A stretch of 64,000 nucleotides of DNA from positions 21,088,840 through 21,152,839 of the forward strand of contig NC_059077.1 of NCBI RefSeq assembly GCF_020497125.1. The letters are read 5' to 3'. Shown here in pieces: positions 1 through 12,550 of the stretch (position 1 is its first letter; each line of letters begins with the position of its first letter). Source of the DNA: Mauremys mutica. Its lineage: Eukaryota; Chordata; Testudines; Geoemydidae. A program made the translations under genes and the position numbers. The notes beneath the pieces are model-generated. The model was given only the letters and a program-made list of their open reading frames with translations. It was not told where the DNA came from and searched no databases.

Positions 1-1800
1 TAAATATATATCCCCAATTTAAAAAACACAGTAAGAGAACCAAAAAAGAGCCAAGGTGGTTCAACAACAAAGTAAAAGAAGCACTGAGAGGCAAAAAGGC
101 ATCCTTTAAAAAGTGGAAGTTAAATCCTAGTGCGGAAAATGGAAAGAGCATAAACTTTGGCAAATGAATTGTAAAAATATGATTAGGAAGACCAAAAAAG
201 AATTTGAAGAACAGCTAGCCAAAGACTCAAAAAGTAATAGCAACATTTTTTAAAGTACATCAGAAGCCACTGGACAATCAAGATGCTAAAGGAGCACTCA
301 AGGACGATAAGGCCATTGTGGAGCAACTAAATTAATTCTTTGCATCAGTCTTCACGGTTGAGGATGTGAGGGAGATTCCCAAACCCGAGCCATTCTTTTT
401 AGGTGACAAATCTGAGGAACTGTCCCAGATTGAGGTGTCATTAGAGAAGGTTTTGGAACAAATTGATAAACTAAACAGTAATAAGTCACCCGGACCAGAT
501 GGCATTCACCCAAGAGGTCTGAAGGAACTCAAATGTGAAATTTCAGAATTACTAACTGTAGTTTGTAACCTATCATTTAAATCGGCTTCTGTACCAAATG
601 ACTGGAGGTAATGTGATGCCAATTTTTAAAAAGGGCTCCTTAAAAAGATGACCTCGGTAATTACAGGCCAGTAAGCCTGACTTCAGTACCGGGAAAACTG
701 GTTGAAACTATAATAAAGAACACAATTGTCAGACACAGATTAACATAATTTATTGGGGAAGAGTCAACATGGTTTCTGTAAAGGGAAATCATGCCTCACC
801 AATCTACTGGAATTTTTTGAGGGGGTCAACAAGCACGTGGACAAGGGGATCCAGTGGATATAGTGTACTTAGATTTTCAGAAAGCTTTTGACAAGGTCCC
901 TCACCAAAGGTTCTTAAGCAAAGTAAGCTGTCATGGGATAAGAGGGAAGGTCCTCTCATGGATTGGTGACTGGTTAAAAGACAGGAAACAAAGGGTAGGA
1001 ATAAATGGTCTGTTTTCAGAATGGAGAGAGGTAAATAATGATGTCCCTCGGGATCTGTACTGGGACCAGTGCTGTTCAACATATTCATAAATGATGTGGA
1101 AAAAGAGGTAAACGGTGAAGTGGCAAAATTTGCAGATGATACAAAACTACTCAGATCCTTCCAGGCAGACTATGAAGAGCTACAAAAGATCTCTCAAAAC
1201 TGCATGACTAGGCAACAAAGTGGCAGCTTTGATGAAATTCAATGTTGATAAATGCAAAGTAATGCACATTGGAAAGCATAATCCCAACTATACATATAAA
1301 ATGATGGAATCTAAATTAGCTGTTACCACTCAAGAAAGAGATGTTGGAGTCATTGTGCATAGTTCTCTGGAAACATCCACTCAATGTGTAGCATCAATCA
1401 AAAAAGCGAACAGAATGTTGGGCATCATTAAGAAAGGGATAGATAATAAGACAGAAAATACCATATTGCCTCTGTACAAATCCATGGTATGCTCACATCT
1501 TGAATACTGCATGTAGATGAGGGCGCCCCATCTCAAAAAAGATATATTGCAATTGGAAAAGGTTCAGAAAAGGGCAACAAAAATTATTAGGGGTATGGAA
1601 TGGCTTCTGTACGAGGAGAGACTAATAAGACTTGGACTTTTCAGCTTAGAAAAGAGACGACTAAGGGGGGCGGGATATGATAGAGGTCTATAAAATCATG
1701 ACTGGTGTGAAGAAAGTAAATAAGGAAATTTTATCTACTCCTTCTCATGACACAAGGAATCTTAGAGATTGTCTAAGTGTTTCAGTGTTTGCTAAACAGG
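1..1800 (+). mobile_element. CR1-type LINE, degenerate reverse-transcriptase part
   Basis: A CR1-family non-LTR retrotransposon read left to right, cut by the window's left edge. Conceptual translation shows, in order, the linker before the RT (near 60-350), the N-terminal RT block with NKSPGPDGIHP (about 480-515), YLDFQKAFDKVPH (about 865-905), a FADDTKL catalytic block near 1130-1150, and the C-terminal block with FNVDKCKVMHIG and PLYKSMVCSHLEYC (1240-1510). The reading frame is broken many times by stops and shifts, so it is a dead copy. The related copy at 30015-32695 lies in the opposite orientation. The right end is uncertain because the signal fades after about 1760. Confidence 0.88.
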
Positions 1801-2065
1801 AACACGGAACTCTTATGCTAGAATAAGAATGTCCACACATGGAGTTAATCAGGAACTAATCCATGGGTAAACAAGCCTTAAGAACAAACTTCTTCTACCA
1901 AAGGCTCCTCAAAAAAGCACATCAGCATGAGAAGGCGCTCGCATACCACAGTGATGAGGGTGGTATTAGATCCTATACAGGATAAAATAATTGGACAAAT
2001 TCTTCTCCATCTTCCTTAAACCAAATATACAAAACAAACTATATTTAGGTCTCCAGTCAGCATCT
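1801..2065. other. Gene-free spacer
   Basis: Non-coding sequence between the CR1 remnant and the hAT element. I recognise no gene or named repeat in it. Confidence 0.5.
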
Positions 2066-2073
2066 GTCTATGA

Positions 2074-2865
2074 CAGAGGTGGGCAAACTTCTGCCTGCGG
2101 GCCACATCCGGCCCATGGGACCGTTTTCCCCGGCCCCTGAGCTCCTGGCTGGGAGACTAGCTCCCGGCTCCTCCCCTGCTGTTCCCCCCCCCCCCCCCGG
2201 CAGCCTCAGCTCACTCCACTGCCGGCACGGTGCTCTGGGCAGCAAGCTCCTGGGGCAGCACAGCTGCAGAGTCCGGTCTGACCCGGTGCTCTGTGCTGCG
2301 CGGCGCGTGGCTGGCTCCAGCTGGGCAGTGCGGCTGCCTGTCATGGTGCAGCCATGTCGTCAGCCACCGGTGCTCCAGGCAGCGTGGTAAGGGGGCAGGA
2401 GGGTTGGATAGAGGGCAGGGGAGTTCGGGGGTGGTCAGGGGCCGGGAGTGTGGATAGGGGTTGAGACGGTCAGAAGGCAGGGATCAGGGGGGTTGAATGG
2501 GGGCAGAGGTTCCAGGGGCGGTCAGGGAGAAGGGGTGGTTGGATGGGGAAGGGGTCCTGGGGGGGCCATCATGAAGAAAAGGGGGGGCTGGATGGGGCAG
2601 TGGGGGAAGTTACGGGTGGTTAGGAAGAAGGGGTGGTTGGATGGGGCAGGGGTCCTGGGGGAGCAGTCAGGAAGGAGGGGGAGTTGGATGGGGCGGTGGG
2701 GGGCAGTTAGGGGCAGGGGATCCGGGGGCGGTCAGAGGACAGAGCAGGGGGGGCTGGATAGGGGGCAGCAGCAGGCCCACGCCTGCCTGTTTGCCCCTAA
2801 CTGGCCCTCCATACAATTTCTGGAACCTGATGCAGCCTTCACACCAAAAAGTTTGCCCGCCCCTG
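2074..2865. mobile_element. Non-autonomous hAT-type DNA transposon, GC-rich
   Basis: A 792-bp insertion flanked by identical 8-bp direct repeats (gtctatga at 2066-2073 and 2866-2873), the target duplication size of hAT elements. Its ends are inverted: it starts cagaggtgggcaaac and finishes gtttgcccgcccctg. The interior is very GC-rich and codes for nothing convincing; the open frames here are a by-product of base composition. No transposase remains, so it must have been moved by an autonomous relative. Confidence 0.85.
2388..2770. repeat. G-rich tandem repeat inside the hAT element
   Basis: Degenerate repeats of roughly 55-65 bp built around ggttggatggggcaggggt and ggtcaggga-type motifs recur across this stretch (near 2400, 2480, 2540, 2590, 2640 and 2690). 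The plus strand carries many G-runs of four or more. It looks like minisatellite expansion within the non-coding interior of the transposon. Confidence 0.6.
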
Positions 2866-2873
2866 GTCTATGA

Positions 2874-5800
2874 CAAGCTGAAAGTGAGGGGCTGTATTGT
2901 GCATAATCAGAGCACTGGGGTAATGGGAGGACTTAGACAACAAAAGAGAGGGTGGAAGTTGGGCATACGGCTGAGAATGCAAACGAGAGACAAGGGAAGG
3001 AACTAGTTAAGCAATTAAAGGGAACGAAATGTAGCAAATACTATACACGCTTGTTTCCTGCTTGCCTGCTGAAAAGCCCTGCCAATGGGACTATGTCAAT
3101 TTTTCAAACAATGGCCATTTTGTTCAAATTTTATGGTGAATTCTGATGGGTTCAGCATTCAGAAGAGCAGGATATTTTGACACAGTTCACACATCAAAGA
3201 TAAGCATTAATGCCTCATTATATCTCCAAAATGAAGCATGACAGTGGCCAAGGCCTAATCTGCATAAGCAGTAATGCTGTCAGCAGAGGTGTTTCAGAGA
3301 GTGAGGGGGTTCCGGTATCTGAATGACTGTATGAATGAATCAGTGTAAAAATGAATGAAAGAATGCACATGTGCAGTGGACATTCAGTCTCAGTTCTATA
3401 GCAAGGGAGGTCAGATTGGCTTACCCAATTGCTTAATCATTATTTACTGTTACAGTTTTCCGTGTGATAATATATTTGATAGCTTTGTTTACCTCAAATC
3501 TGATTTTTTTCATAAGCTGTTAAAATAGCCTGGACAATACCAGAGTTAATATGATGCAAATAAAATCAACATGCCATCTCGCGGCTGCTTGCAAGAAACA
3601 ATAGGAATATGATTTGCTACCACTATTATAAACAATATTATAACAAATATTCTTTATAGAGTTAACAATGTGTTAATAGGGAAACTTTTGCTACAAAAGG
3701 AGTTTCTCTTCTTGAGGTTCTTCCCAACCAGTAGTATAGGTGGATGAAGGCAGACTTCAGATGACAAAAGTTACCCTAAAAAATTAGGCAAATTCCCATT
3801 AACTAGGCAGCCATAGATTTCCCAACCTTCAGAACTGTAGCAATAAATACATTAATACTACTCCATAATGAATTATTGTATATTAAACCCATACATGCAC
3901 ATGTGTATACAGTACACTCAGTCCACCTCTACATAGTCAGTCAATGGTGGGGTTGAACCAAAATCCCAGGACTGAAGATCCTGGACTGTTGAAGTGTTTG
4001 AAGTCTGGTTTCAGGAGGCAATTTCTTGGATTCAACTAGTCTCTGACTATAGTGGGCCAAATTTTGAAGTGATGCAAGCAAGTACAATTCTAGTGAAGTC
4101 AGGGGAATTGCAACTGCTTACACCAAATCTGTATTTGGCCAAGTGGCTGTTAATCTTGCTTAGAATTCCAGTAGGGAATAGACTACCAATGGTAAACTAA
4201 GAAGAATATAAACCTCAGCCTTCCTTTCAAGGCAGCTTCTCAGAGCTCCAGTTTTCCTACTTTGATTGTTTAATGGAAATTTAGTTTAGATTTCTGGATT
4301 CTACTGATTTGCATAAGCCTGATAGAAATAATAAGGGATTTGTTCTATTAGAAAATCAGACCAAATTTTTCAGTGGGAGGTAGCTAGTGCCCAACACTTA
4401 AAAAAAATCAGTTCTATCCTTCAGGTGCCTATATACAGAATTAGGTGGCCAACTTTAGCATCCTGTTTTGAAAGTCTTGCCCTTAATAGCAAATTCATTT
4501 TAGAGCCTGCTGAAAAAAAAATGAAAATATCCTTTGTAATACATTCATACCAAAACCCACCAATCCTGGCCAGTGAATTCTTCTTCATGATTTTACATGG
4601 AAGGTGCTCAGACACTATGAATAGGTGCCAGTATAAAATCCTAAGATAGATAGGTGGAAACATTGTTTTCACTGGTGAGGAAAGCATGGACTTCAATATT
4701 TTAACTGGGGAAAGCATAATGTTACTTGGAGGCTTGTGGTCTACTGATGAATCACACACTACTTTCTACATGACTCTGCAAGTGCTTTTCAACACTCACT
4801 TCAGGACTTGCACTTCTGAGAGTATAGAGGACATTAGCCACCGTTTTGCCTTAGCCTACTTCCTTTAAAGCAGCATCTGCTCTAAGCCAGAGCCCTGATT
4901 ATGGACCTTATACATCAGTGTAATTAGCAATCATCTAGTCTAACCATTCAGTCTGATCAATTCTATTTAAAATCAAAGCCAAAGGGATGAAAGATCACAG
5001 ACTAATCCATAGGGGAGCCAAACGATCTCCTCAATATCATTAAGCAACAGACTACATTTAGGTTTATCATTCTGTCATGTGATTTGCCTGTGCCTAACGT
5101 ACAGCGGTGCTTGGATACGGTGACACTGAGCAGAATTCAGGGTTGTTTCAGTGCTCTGCAATGGGCAGATGGCAATTCCAGTTAGAGTGAATCTGCACCT
5201 ACAATGAAAGTTGCATTCAAAATCTGACTTCATGAGGGCCGTGGCTGTGTGCTGGGATTGCCGAGGGGAAGCAATTCTGCACCCCCAAGCACTATGGCAC
5301 TGCTGTAGCCTCAGGGTTGCAGTTACACTGTGCACAGTGCACTCCCACCTTTTTGTGGAGAAGAATGCCTGGCAGATTTAAAGATCCACTAGCCCTCTCT
5401 CCACAAACTCCCTTTGCAATGGAGAAAGATCTCACCTCCCACCCCTGCAGAGCTCCATGGCGCACAACTGGTGTGTGGAGCCTGCATGGAATCCCCAAAT
5501 CTTACTCCTCTTTCTACAGCAGAGCTACATCGTTCTGCTAGGCGAGGGCCTGAAGAGAGAGGATTTGGTCCTGCAAGGGAGTCCAGTATGTGTTTTGTAC
5601 AGACAGTTCTCTGAAAACTCAATGCTCCAAATTCTCCGCTTCAGAAAAGTTTCCCTTTGTGCTTTGACAATATCTATGAGGCAGAATGAGATTATGTAGC
5701 ATGCAGCATAATGTCTAGCAAATCCCTTATTTTGAGAATAGTGCAGTTATTAAATTGAGTCAGTGATAGTCTGGCTCCAAAAAACAAAAAGGTTTTTAGG

Positions 5801-6800
5801 GATTATGAGGCTGCATGTAATTCATGACATGTTTCTTTGGTTCTTCATGCATTGTAAGAGGAAAATGTATTCCTTTTCGAACTTAAAAAAAAAAAAAGAG
5901 AATGTAAGTGCATCATTTTATAATGAGCCTGTTATATGGATGATGCTTAATGACATCTGTAAACCTTTTCCTTCAAGTGGCAATGACTGAGAGACTCTTC
6001 ATATCCAGCAACCAGGAATCTGCCAAAGCAACGTCAATGGACAGTGAAAGTGCGGAGATTAGATTATACTGTACATTTCAGCTGCAGTCCAGATGGTGCT
6101 TAGAATGATATTTTGCACAGTCTTACATAAAAGCTGGGGGGGGGCGATTTACATTTCACTTCTAAAAATATTCATGACAAAAATTCAAGAAACTGACAAA
6201 GTCCCACAATTCTTTCCCTCTCCCTTGACCATTTCATTCTGACATTTTGCCCAGATCTCCTAATTTTTCCTACAATTTTTTCCACCTGGTTCCTCACTGC
6301 CACCTCAGACCTTCTTTTTAAAGAAGCTATAAGCCATTCATGTACAGCTAGAGAGATGTCATCTCCCCACCCCCTCCCCCCATTTTTTTTGGGAGGAGGG
6401 GTAAGGCAACAAGAAAGATTTTCTAGCCACTTCCAAACGACCTGGGCACAATGAGTAGTGAGATGTACAGTTACTGATTTGAGTATGCCAGTCTAGGCTT
6501 TAAATGTGCAAGAGATAAACACAAAAAATCAGAGCTAAAAATTCCACTCCACGGTCTTATTACTGCACATTCAATAACACAACACAGGTGGGAGCCAAGG
6601 AAAAGCACTGTCCAAGATGAAAACAAACCAGTTTACTTTTCAGAGGGTAGATTATACTCCTGGGGAGAAAAGAAGAACAGGGCACCAGTGGATAAGGGAT
6701 GATGATGACTCCAAACCAGATTTTGATGCCAGTTACAACAGTGTAAATCCAGACTTCATGAAGACTTTTGTGGTTGGTAGTGCTAGAGATGCCAGTGAAT
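2874..6800. other. Gene-free interval
   Basis: About 3.9 kb with no exon, RNA gene or clearly classifiable repeat. There are A/T homopolymers (near 5885 and 6385) and open frames up to 112 codons that show no recognisable domain or biased composition. Confidence 0.5.
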
Positions 6801-6802
6801 AA

Positions 6803-7020
6803 GGCACTGGATTGGGATTTAGGACACCCGGGCTACATTCCCATCTCTGTCACTAATCTTGGGCAGGTTGTCTCATCTCCATTATCCTTTCCCACTCTGT
6901 CTCTCATCTATTGGGACTGAGAACTTTGCAGGGCAGAGATGGTCTCTTACTATATGTCTGTACAGTGCAGCTCAGTGCAATGGGATCTCAGTTGAGCCAC
7001 TAGGCACTACTATGACAAAA
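6803..7020 (+). repeat. MIR-like SINE head followed by an L3/CR1-like 3' tail
   Basis: The segment at 6803-6870 reads like a tRNA-derived MIR head (ggcactggattgggatttag then cactaatcttgggcag). The part at 6910-7015 resembles a CR1/L3-type 3' end (actgagaactttgcagggc, then tgtacagtgcagctcagtgc). It is old and diverged. Fragments of the same tail family occur at 7715-7790, 14825-14890, 27705-27780, 29970-30005 and 52740-52870. Confidence 0.5.
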
Positions 7021-7714
7021 AAATAAGAGGGTTAGTTTGATTTACACTGGCATAAAGCAGAACACAGTCTAGGCCTACATTTAAAAACAAACCCATCTGA
7101 TACAGAAGTCCAACAGAAGCAAAACTATGCATCTCTCTTGATCTAGCACAGGACGCAGTATGTTGGATTCTCTCCCTGGCTGTGCCTTAATTAAAAATAA
7201 TAATGCAATACCATCTCTGTCTAACTAGCAGCTATAAGTCAAATACTGGACCATAACATTGAGACTTGACATCGCAGGTGCTGCTCAGATGTCAAATTCA
7301 GAGATGCAAAAATATTTTTTAGAATCAGATTTGGTATAATTTAAAATTAAAATGTTAGTTTCATCAATGTCTTTGAATTTTCAATCTATTTTTCTAGACA
7401 AATCACAGTAGGCAGCACACAGCAACATATGTACAGTGTAACAAAGCTTACTAGTCAAGGTATTGAATCCACACTGTTCTTCCACTGTTACACCAGCACA
7501 ACACTGAAGTTAGGTACTGATGAATCAGGTCCCCCAATGCAATGTTTAAAGCAGAGAGCTGTGCTCTTCCCCTATCTCACAGAGGATTCTTTGCTGACTA
7601 CTGATTAGTTCCCTTACCGTTATGCTTTCTTTTCCTGTGCAGAGAGGGATAATCACCTCCAAGTTTCTTGGCTCCTCTGTGCATGCAGTCCCAAAGTGCC
7701 TCATCATTATTATT

Positions 7715-7790
7715 AAATATTTATATCTTAGCACCCAGAACCCCCAATCAGGACTGGGGTCTCATTATGCCTGGTGCTTTACTTTTGTTA
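7715..7790 (-). repeat. L3/CR1-like 3' tail fragment
   Basis: The reverse complement gives the ancient tail seen elsewhere in the window (a block that runs ...cagtcctgattgg... followed by an AT-rich stretch with tattattaa-type sequence). Short and diverged. Confidence 0.4.
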
Positions 7791-8081
7791 TTTTACCTTA
7801 TACATATTAGGAATGCCAAGTCCCGTCTTCTCTATTTTGCTGAAAGTCTTTCTTAGAGGAGCCAGACATATAAATCTGGAACTTTCTCATCCTTCAATTG
7901 AAGTGGGAAGCTATAGATTTTTATTTTTTTTTACCCAAAGAGCTTTTCTTCAAACTCTTATTCAGTCCATTGAGTTACATAGGTGTCAGACAACATTTTA
8001 AACAGTCTGAATAAGACTTGCTTCCCCTCACACATCATCAAGGTTTCACCTTGCTTGCTTTCTCTAACAACATAATCCTCA

Positions 8082-8274
8082 AGTATCAGAGGGGTAGCCG
8101 TGTTAGTCTGGTTCTGTAGAAGCAGCAAAGAATCCTGTGGCACCTTATAGACTAACAGACGTTTTGCAGCATGAGCTTTCGTGGGTGAATGCATCTTCTT
8201 GCATCTGAAGAAGTGGGTATTCACCCACGAAAGCTCATGCTGCAAAACGTCTGTTAGTCTATAAGGTGCCACAG
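8082..8274. mobile_element. Fold-back retroinsertion: perfect 56-bp inverted repeat
   Basis: A 193-bp insertion flanked by 13-bp identical direct repeats (aacataatcctca at 8069-8081 and 8275-8287). The left part starts agtatcagaggggtagccg and runs into arm 1 (8135-8190). After a 28-bp spacer, arm 2 (8219-8274) is the exact reverse complement of arm 1 over all 56 bases. The sequence is recognisable as a common turtle interspersed repeat; I suspect a Penelope-like or LINE origin, but the class is not settled by what is here. The structure fits an insertion carrying an inverted second copy of the same end. Confidence 0.8.
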
Positions 8275-8287
8275 AACATAATCCTCA

Positions 8288-9690
8288 CAGCTCTCCAGTC
8301 ATCCATGAAGTCTTCGAAGAAAACCAAGAGACACAGGCCTGACTTTCTAATGTAAGTAACAAGCAGCAACCTTTTTTTTTAAAGACTCTCTGAATACATT
8401 ATAAAAAAACAATAGTAGACCTAATTTTGTTTTCATTGTTGATCATCTTTAAAATAAATTCCTTTTGTTACTGGCATTTTGTGGTTGGTTTTGGAATTAC
8501 CTTGGCTGATCAAATATCTCCGGTTAGCTGTATATTTATATCAATTGCTCAAATTAGCCTAACAGTCCCATGATGATGATGTTTGAAAAGAGACGCTATT
8601 TAGTACACAATTTTGGAGGTCATAACCTAAGTTAGGGTAACAGGAACTTTCCTCAAATGATGAGCTTTTTAAATGCAACTCATGAGGTATCTCCTATTTT
8701 CACCACCTTTTTGAGGCCTAATCCTACAAACTTGAGACTTCAGTGGGACCATGTGTGTGGGTAAGAAATACTCAACTGAGACCAAGCCCAGTGTTGGGTA
8801 AAAAAAATCAATTATTAAGCTGAATCCAGTTGACAGTATTAAAAAAATGCAGTAGAGACAGATCTTACCTTGGAAATAGGTGATATGCTGACTACTGTGG
8901 AGAGGCAAAAGTTGTCAACAAATCATACCTCTCATGGATGAAAACAACGTTTCAGTGACAAACCTAAGCTGACAATTCTGTTAATAGGATTAAGGTTCAT
9001 TAAGGAACTGTTTTCTCCTATAAATCTGGTCCAAATAGCATGGAGCTTTAGGTTGTGCACTGATGTGGGGGCCCTTTTTAATCTTGACGTTCATTATTTT
9101 ATTTACACCTTAGGATACTTTTTGATATTGTTAAAAATTTACGCCTTTCAGTTCAATAGCTTGTTATTTAGATTCAGGCCAATGTTTCCACCTGGTTAAT
9201 GCAATTTGGGCTGCCGTATTACCTCTTTGAAAGTATTATGCAGTGCTTTAGAAGGATAATGAAGGGGTATGCTTTTGTGGGAGAGATAATTTGAATCTAA
9301 TTCTTTGTTTTTTCCAGTGTATAATTTATATATTTTTTTCTATGACCAGAGGGAGGAAAGGTGGGTTACAACCAAGAAAATAATAGATCGTGTAGATGTG
9401 CAGATCCAAAATGGTGAATCTTGCAACACTTACCCAGTTAGGCCCCAATTCAGCAACGCATGTGCTTAACTGTTTTGCTGACTCAGAGCTTCTGCCCTTA
9501 CTTGGGCAGAACTCCCATTATTGTCATTGGAAGTTTGATCAGAAAGGACTGAATGAAAAATGAGGCCAGAATCCTACAATGAGCACTGGGGACATCCATT
9601 GGGCTCACTGGGATTTTGGACAGAGGGGTGTGTGTGGGGAGAGGAGACCACCTGTTTAGAGATTACTGCAGCATCAGGGCCTAAGTATTA
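8288..9690. other. Gene-free interval with ancient repeat traces
   Basis: No gene. Two stretches (about 8710-8830 and 9430-9600) carry a diverged motif family around acttcagtgggac and cagaactcccatta that also appears near 27600-27670 and 53600-53735, suggesting an old interspersed repeat. Confidence 0.4.
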
Positions 9691-10370
9691 CTAGGGTTGC
9701 CAGCAGTCTAATCACACAAACCCAAACACCCTTGCCCCGTAGCCCTGCCTCGCCCCTTCTCTGAAGCCCCATCCCTGCCCCCAACCCTTCTCCGAGGCCC
9801 TGCCCTGCTCACTCCATTCCCTCCCCCCCCACCCTCACTGATTTTCACTGGGCTGGGGCAAGGGTTCGGGAGAGGGTGCAGGCTCTGGGCTGGGGCCAAA
9901 GGGTTTGGAGTGTGGGAGGTGGCTCCGGGCTGAGCCTGGGACATGGGTTGGGGGACAGGAGAGGGTGCATGGTGCAAGCTCTGGGAGGGAGTCTGGGTGC
10001 AGGAGGGGGTTCAGGGCTGGGGCAGGGGATTGGGGTGCAGGTTCTGGGAGGGAGTTTGGGTGTGGGAGGGGATTGAGGGCTGGGGCAGGGGGGTGCAGTC
10101 TCTGAGAGGGAGTTTGGGTGCAGGAGGGGGCGAGGGGGACGGGCTCTGGCTGGGCAGTGCTTATCTCAGGTGGCTTCTGGTTGGTGGCACAGCGGAGCTA
10201 AGGCAGGCTCCCTGCCTGCCCTGGCCCTGTGTTGCTCGTGGAAGCAACCGGCATGTCCCGGGGGGTGGGCAATGGGAACTGTGGGGGCAGTGCTTGCAGG
10301 CAGGGGCAGTGTGCAGAGACCCTCTGTTGTCCCCCTCCCCCACCTCCTGGGGGCTGCAGGGACATAAAAA
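9690..10370. repeat. GC-rich interspersed element with G-rich tandem units
   Basis: Begins near ctagggttgccagcagtc and turns into a G-rich array in which a unit of about 58-63 bp (ctctgggagggagtctgggt, then gcaggagggggttcagggct) is repeated about three times, with starts near 9978, 10041 and 10100. The open frames across it reflect low-complexity G-rich sequence and not a protein gene. I judge it a non-autonomous repeat with an internal minisatellite; its ends are not certain. Confidence 0.55.
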
Positions 10371-10429
10371 AAATTCTTTGACTACACCAGTGCTAGGAGC
10401 CTGGTAACAAACAAGAACTGTATTTGTTC

Positions 10430-12550
10430 ATTTTTTAGCATAAATTTGATCTAGTTGGTATTACTGAAACCTAGTGGGATGAGATTCACACTTTTGGGCT
10501 ATTAAAATCAATGGTTATAACCTACAGACGCCCCCCGACTTACGCAATTGTTCTGTTCCGGAAAGCCTTGTGTAACTTGAATTTTGCGCAAGTTGGAAAC
10601 GTATACCCATACGTTACGCAAAAATCTCTGCAACTTGAAAACAATTATGAGGTAAGTCAGTCGGTAGCAGGAATTAATCAGAAAAATGTGACTAATTGGT
10701 AATTGTTTAAGAACATTTTACTAGATGCCCCAAAAGACACAATTCCATAATCGAGGAATAAGGCTGTGCTGGTTAAAAAAAGGGACCTGGTTTAGAGGGG
10801 AAGTGAAGGCAGCTATAAGAAAATAATGTACAACAAAAGGAAGAAAAGTGAAGCTGATAGTAATGAATATAAATCAGAAGCTAAGGAACTGTAGAAAATT
10901 GATAAAGGAAATACAGGGACACAAGGAGAAATCTACAGCAAACAGAGCTAAGGACAATAAAAAGGAGTTTTTAAAGAATATTACCAACAAAAAGACTCCT
11001 AACAGTGGTATTGATCCATTACTAGATGGAAATGTAGAATGATCAATAATAAAGCAGGAAAGGCAGAAACATTCCATAAATATTTCTGTTCTGTATTTGG
11101 AGGGTGGGGGCGGAGGAGGAAACAGATCATATGCAGTCATATAATCTGATCACACTCTGCATTCCACTAATATCTCTGGAGGATATTAAACAGCAGTTAG
11201 ACATTTTTAAGTCAGAAGGTCCAGACAGCCAGCTCTTTTAAAACTCTTGGATGCAAGTTAGGTTGCTGGGCCATTAATGCTGATTTTCAATAATTCTTGA
11301 AGCACTGGGAAAGTTACAGAGGGCTGGAAGAAAGCTAATGTTGCGCCAATATTTAAAAAAGGTAAATGGGATGACCTAGGTAATTATGGGCATGTCAATC
11401 TGACATTGATCCCAGGCAAGATAATGGAGCAGCTAATATGGGACTCAATTAATAAAGAACTAAAGGAGGGTAATATAATTAATGCCTGTCAACATGGTCT
11501 TAGGGAAAACAGATCATTTCAAACTAACTAGATTCCTTTTTTGATGAGATTATAAATTTGGTTGATAAAGGTAATAGTGATGTGTTTCTAGTGGGGTCCC
11601 ATGGCGATCGGTTCTTGGTCCTACACTATTGGACATTTTTATCACTGGCCTGGAAGAAAATATAAAATCTCTGATAAAGTTTGCAGATAACAAAAAAATT
11701 GGGGGAGTGGTAAATAATCAAGATGACAGATCACTGATACAGAGCAGTCTGCATAGCTTGGTAAGCTGGGTTCCCGCAAACAATGTGTGTTTTAAATATG
11801 ACTAAATGTGTACATCTGGGAGCAAATAATGTAGGTCATACTTACAGGATGAGGGACTCTATCCTAAGAAACAGCAACTCTGAAAAAAAATTGGGGGTGG
11901 CAGTGGATAATCAACTGAAGATTAGCTCACACTGCGACATTTTGGCCAAAAGGACTAATGCGATCCTTGGAAGCAAAAATGGGAATCTTGAGTAGTAAAG
12001 ATGTTGTTTTACCTTGAATTTGGCACTGGTACAACCATTGCTGGAGTACTGTGTCTCATTCTGGTGTCCACAATTCAAGAAGGATGCTGATAAATTGGGG
12101 AGGGTTCAGAGAAGAGCCACAAAAATTATTAAAAGATTAGAAAATCTGCCTTATAGTGAGAGCCTCAAAGGAGCTCAATCTATTTTAACAAAAAGAAGTT
12201 AGCGTGTGACTTGGTCACAGTTTACAAGTACTTACATGGGGAACAAATATTTGATAATGGGCTCCTCAGTCCAGCAGAGAAAGGTATAACAATTCAATGT
12301 CTGGAAGTTGAAGCTAGACAAATTCAGACTAGAAATGAGGCAGACATTTTTAACAGAGAGCATAATTAACCATTGGAACAATTAACCAATAGTCATGGTG
12401 GATTTTACATCCTGGACATTTTTAAATCAAGATTAGATATTTTTCTAGATCTGCTCTCTGAATTACTTTTGGGAATTCTATGGCGTGTGTTATGTAAGAG
12501 GTCAGACTAGATGATTACAATGGTCCCTTCTGACCTTGGAAACTATGAAA
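10430..12550 (+). mobile_element. CR1-type LINE, degenerate, endonuclease to 3' end
   Basis: Starts with an endonuclease-domain remnant translating as FDLVGITET (about 10447-10475), continues through the pre-RT linker (about 10790-11040), RT blocks (11330-11700, including a KFAD-like match near 11680), and the C-terminal block with PLLEYCVSFWCP and RRATKII (12035-12130). It ends with the CR1 3' signature gtcagactagatgattacaa and ttctgacctt (about 12500-12550). Multiple stops and deletions make it non-functional. Confidence 0.85.
10527..10640. mobile_element. Tc1/mariner-like (Tigger-type) fragment in the CR1
   Basis: Interrupts the CR1 endonuclease remnant directly after a TA dinucleotide with the end sequence cagacgccccccgacttacg. 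It holds internal near-palindromic text (ttgcgcaagttggaaacg, then acgttacgcaa). Only one end is clear, so it looks like a truncated element. Confidence 0.45.
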
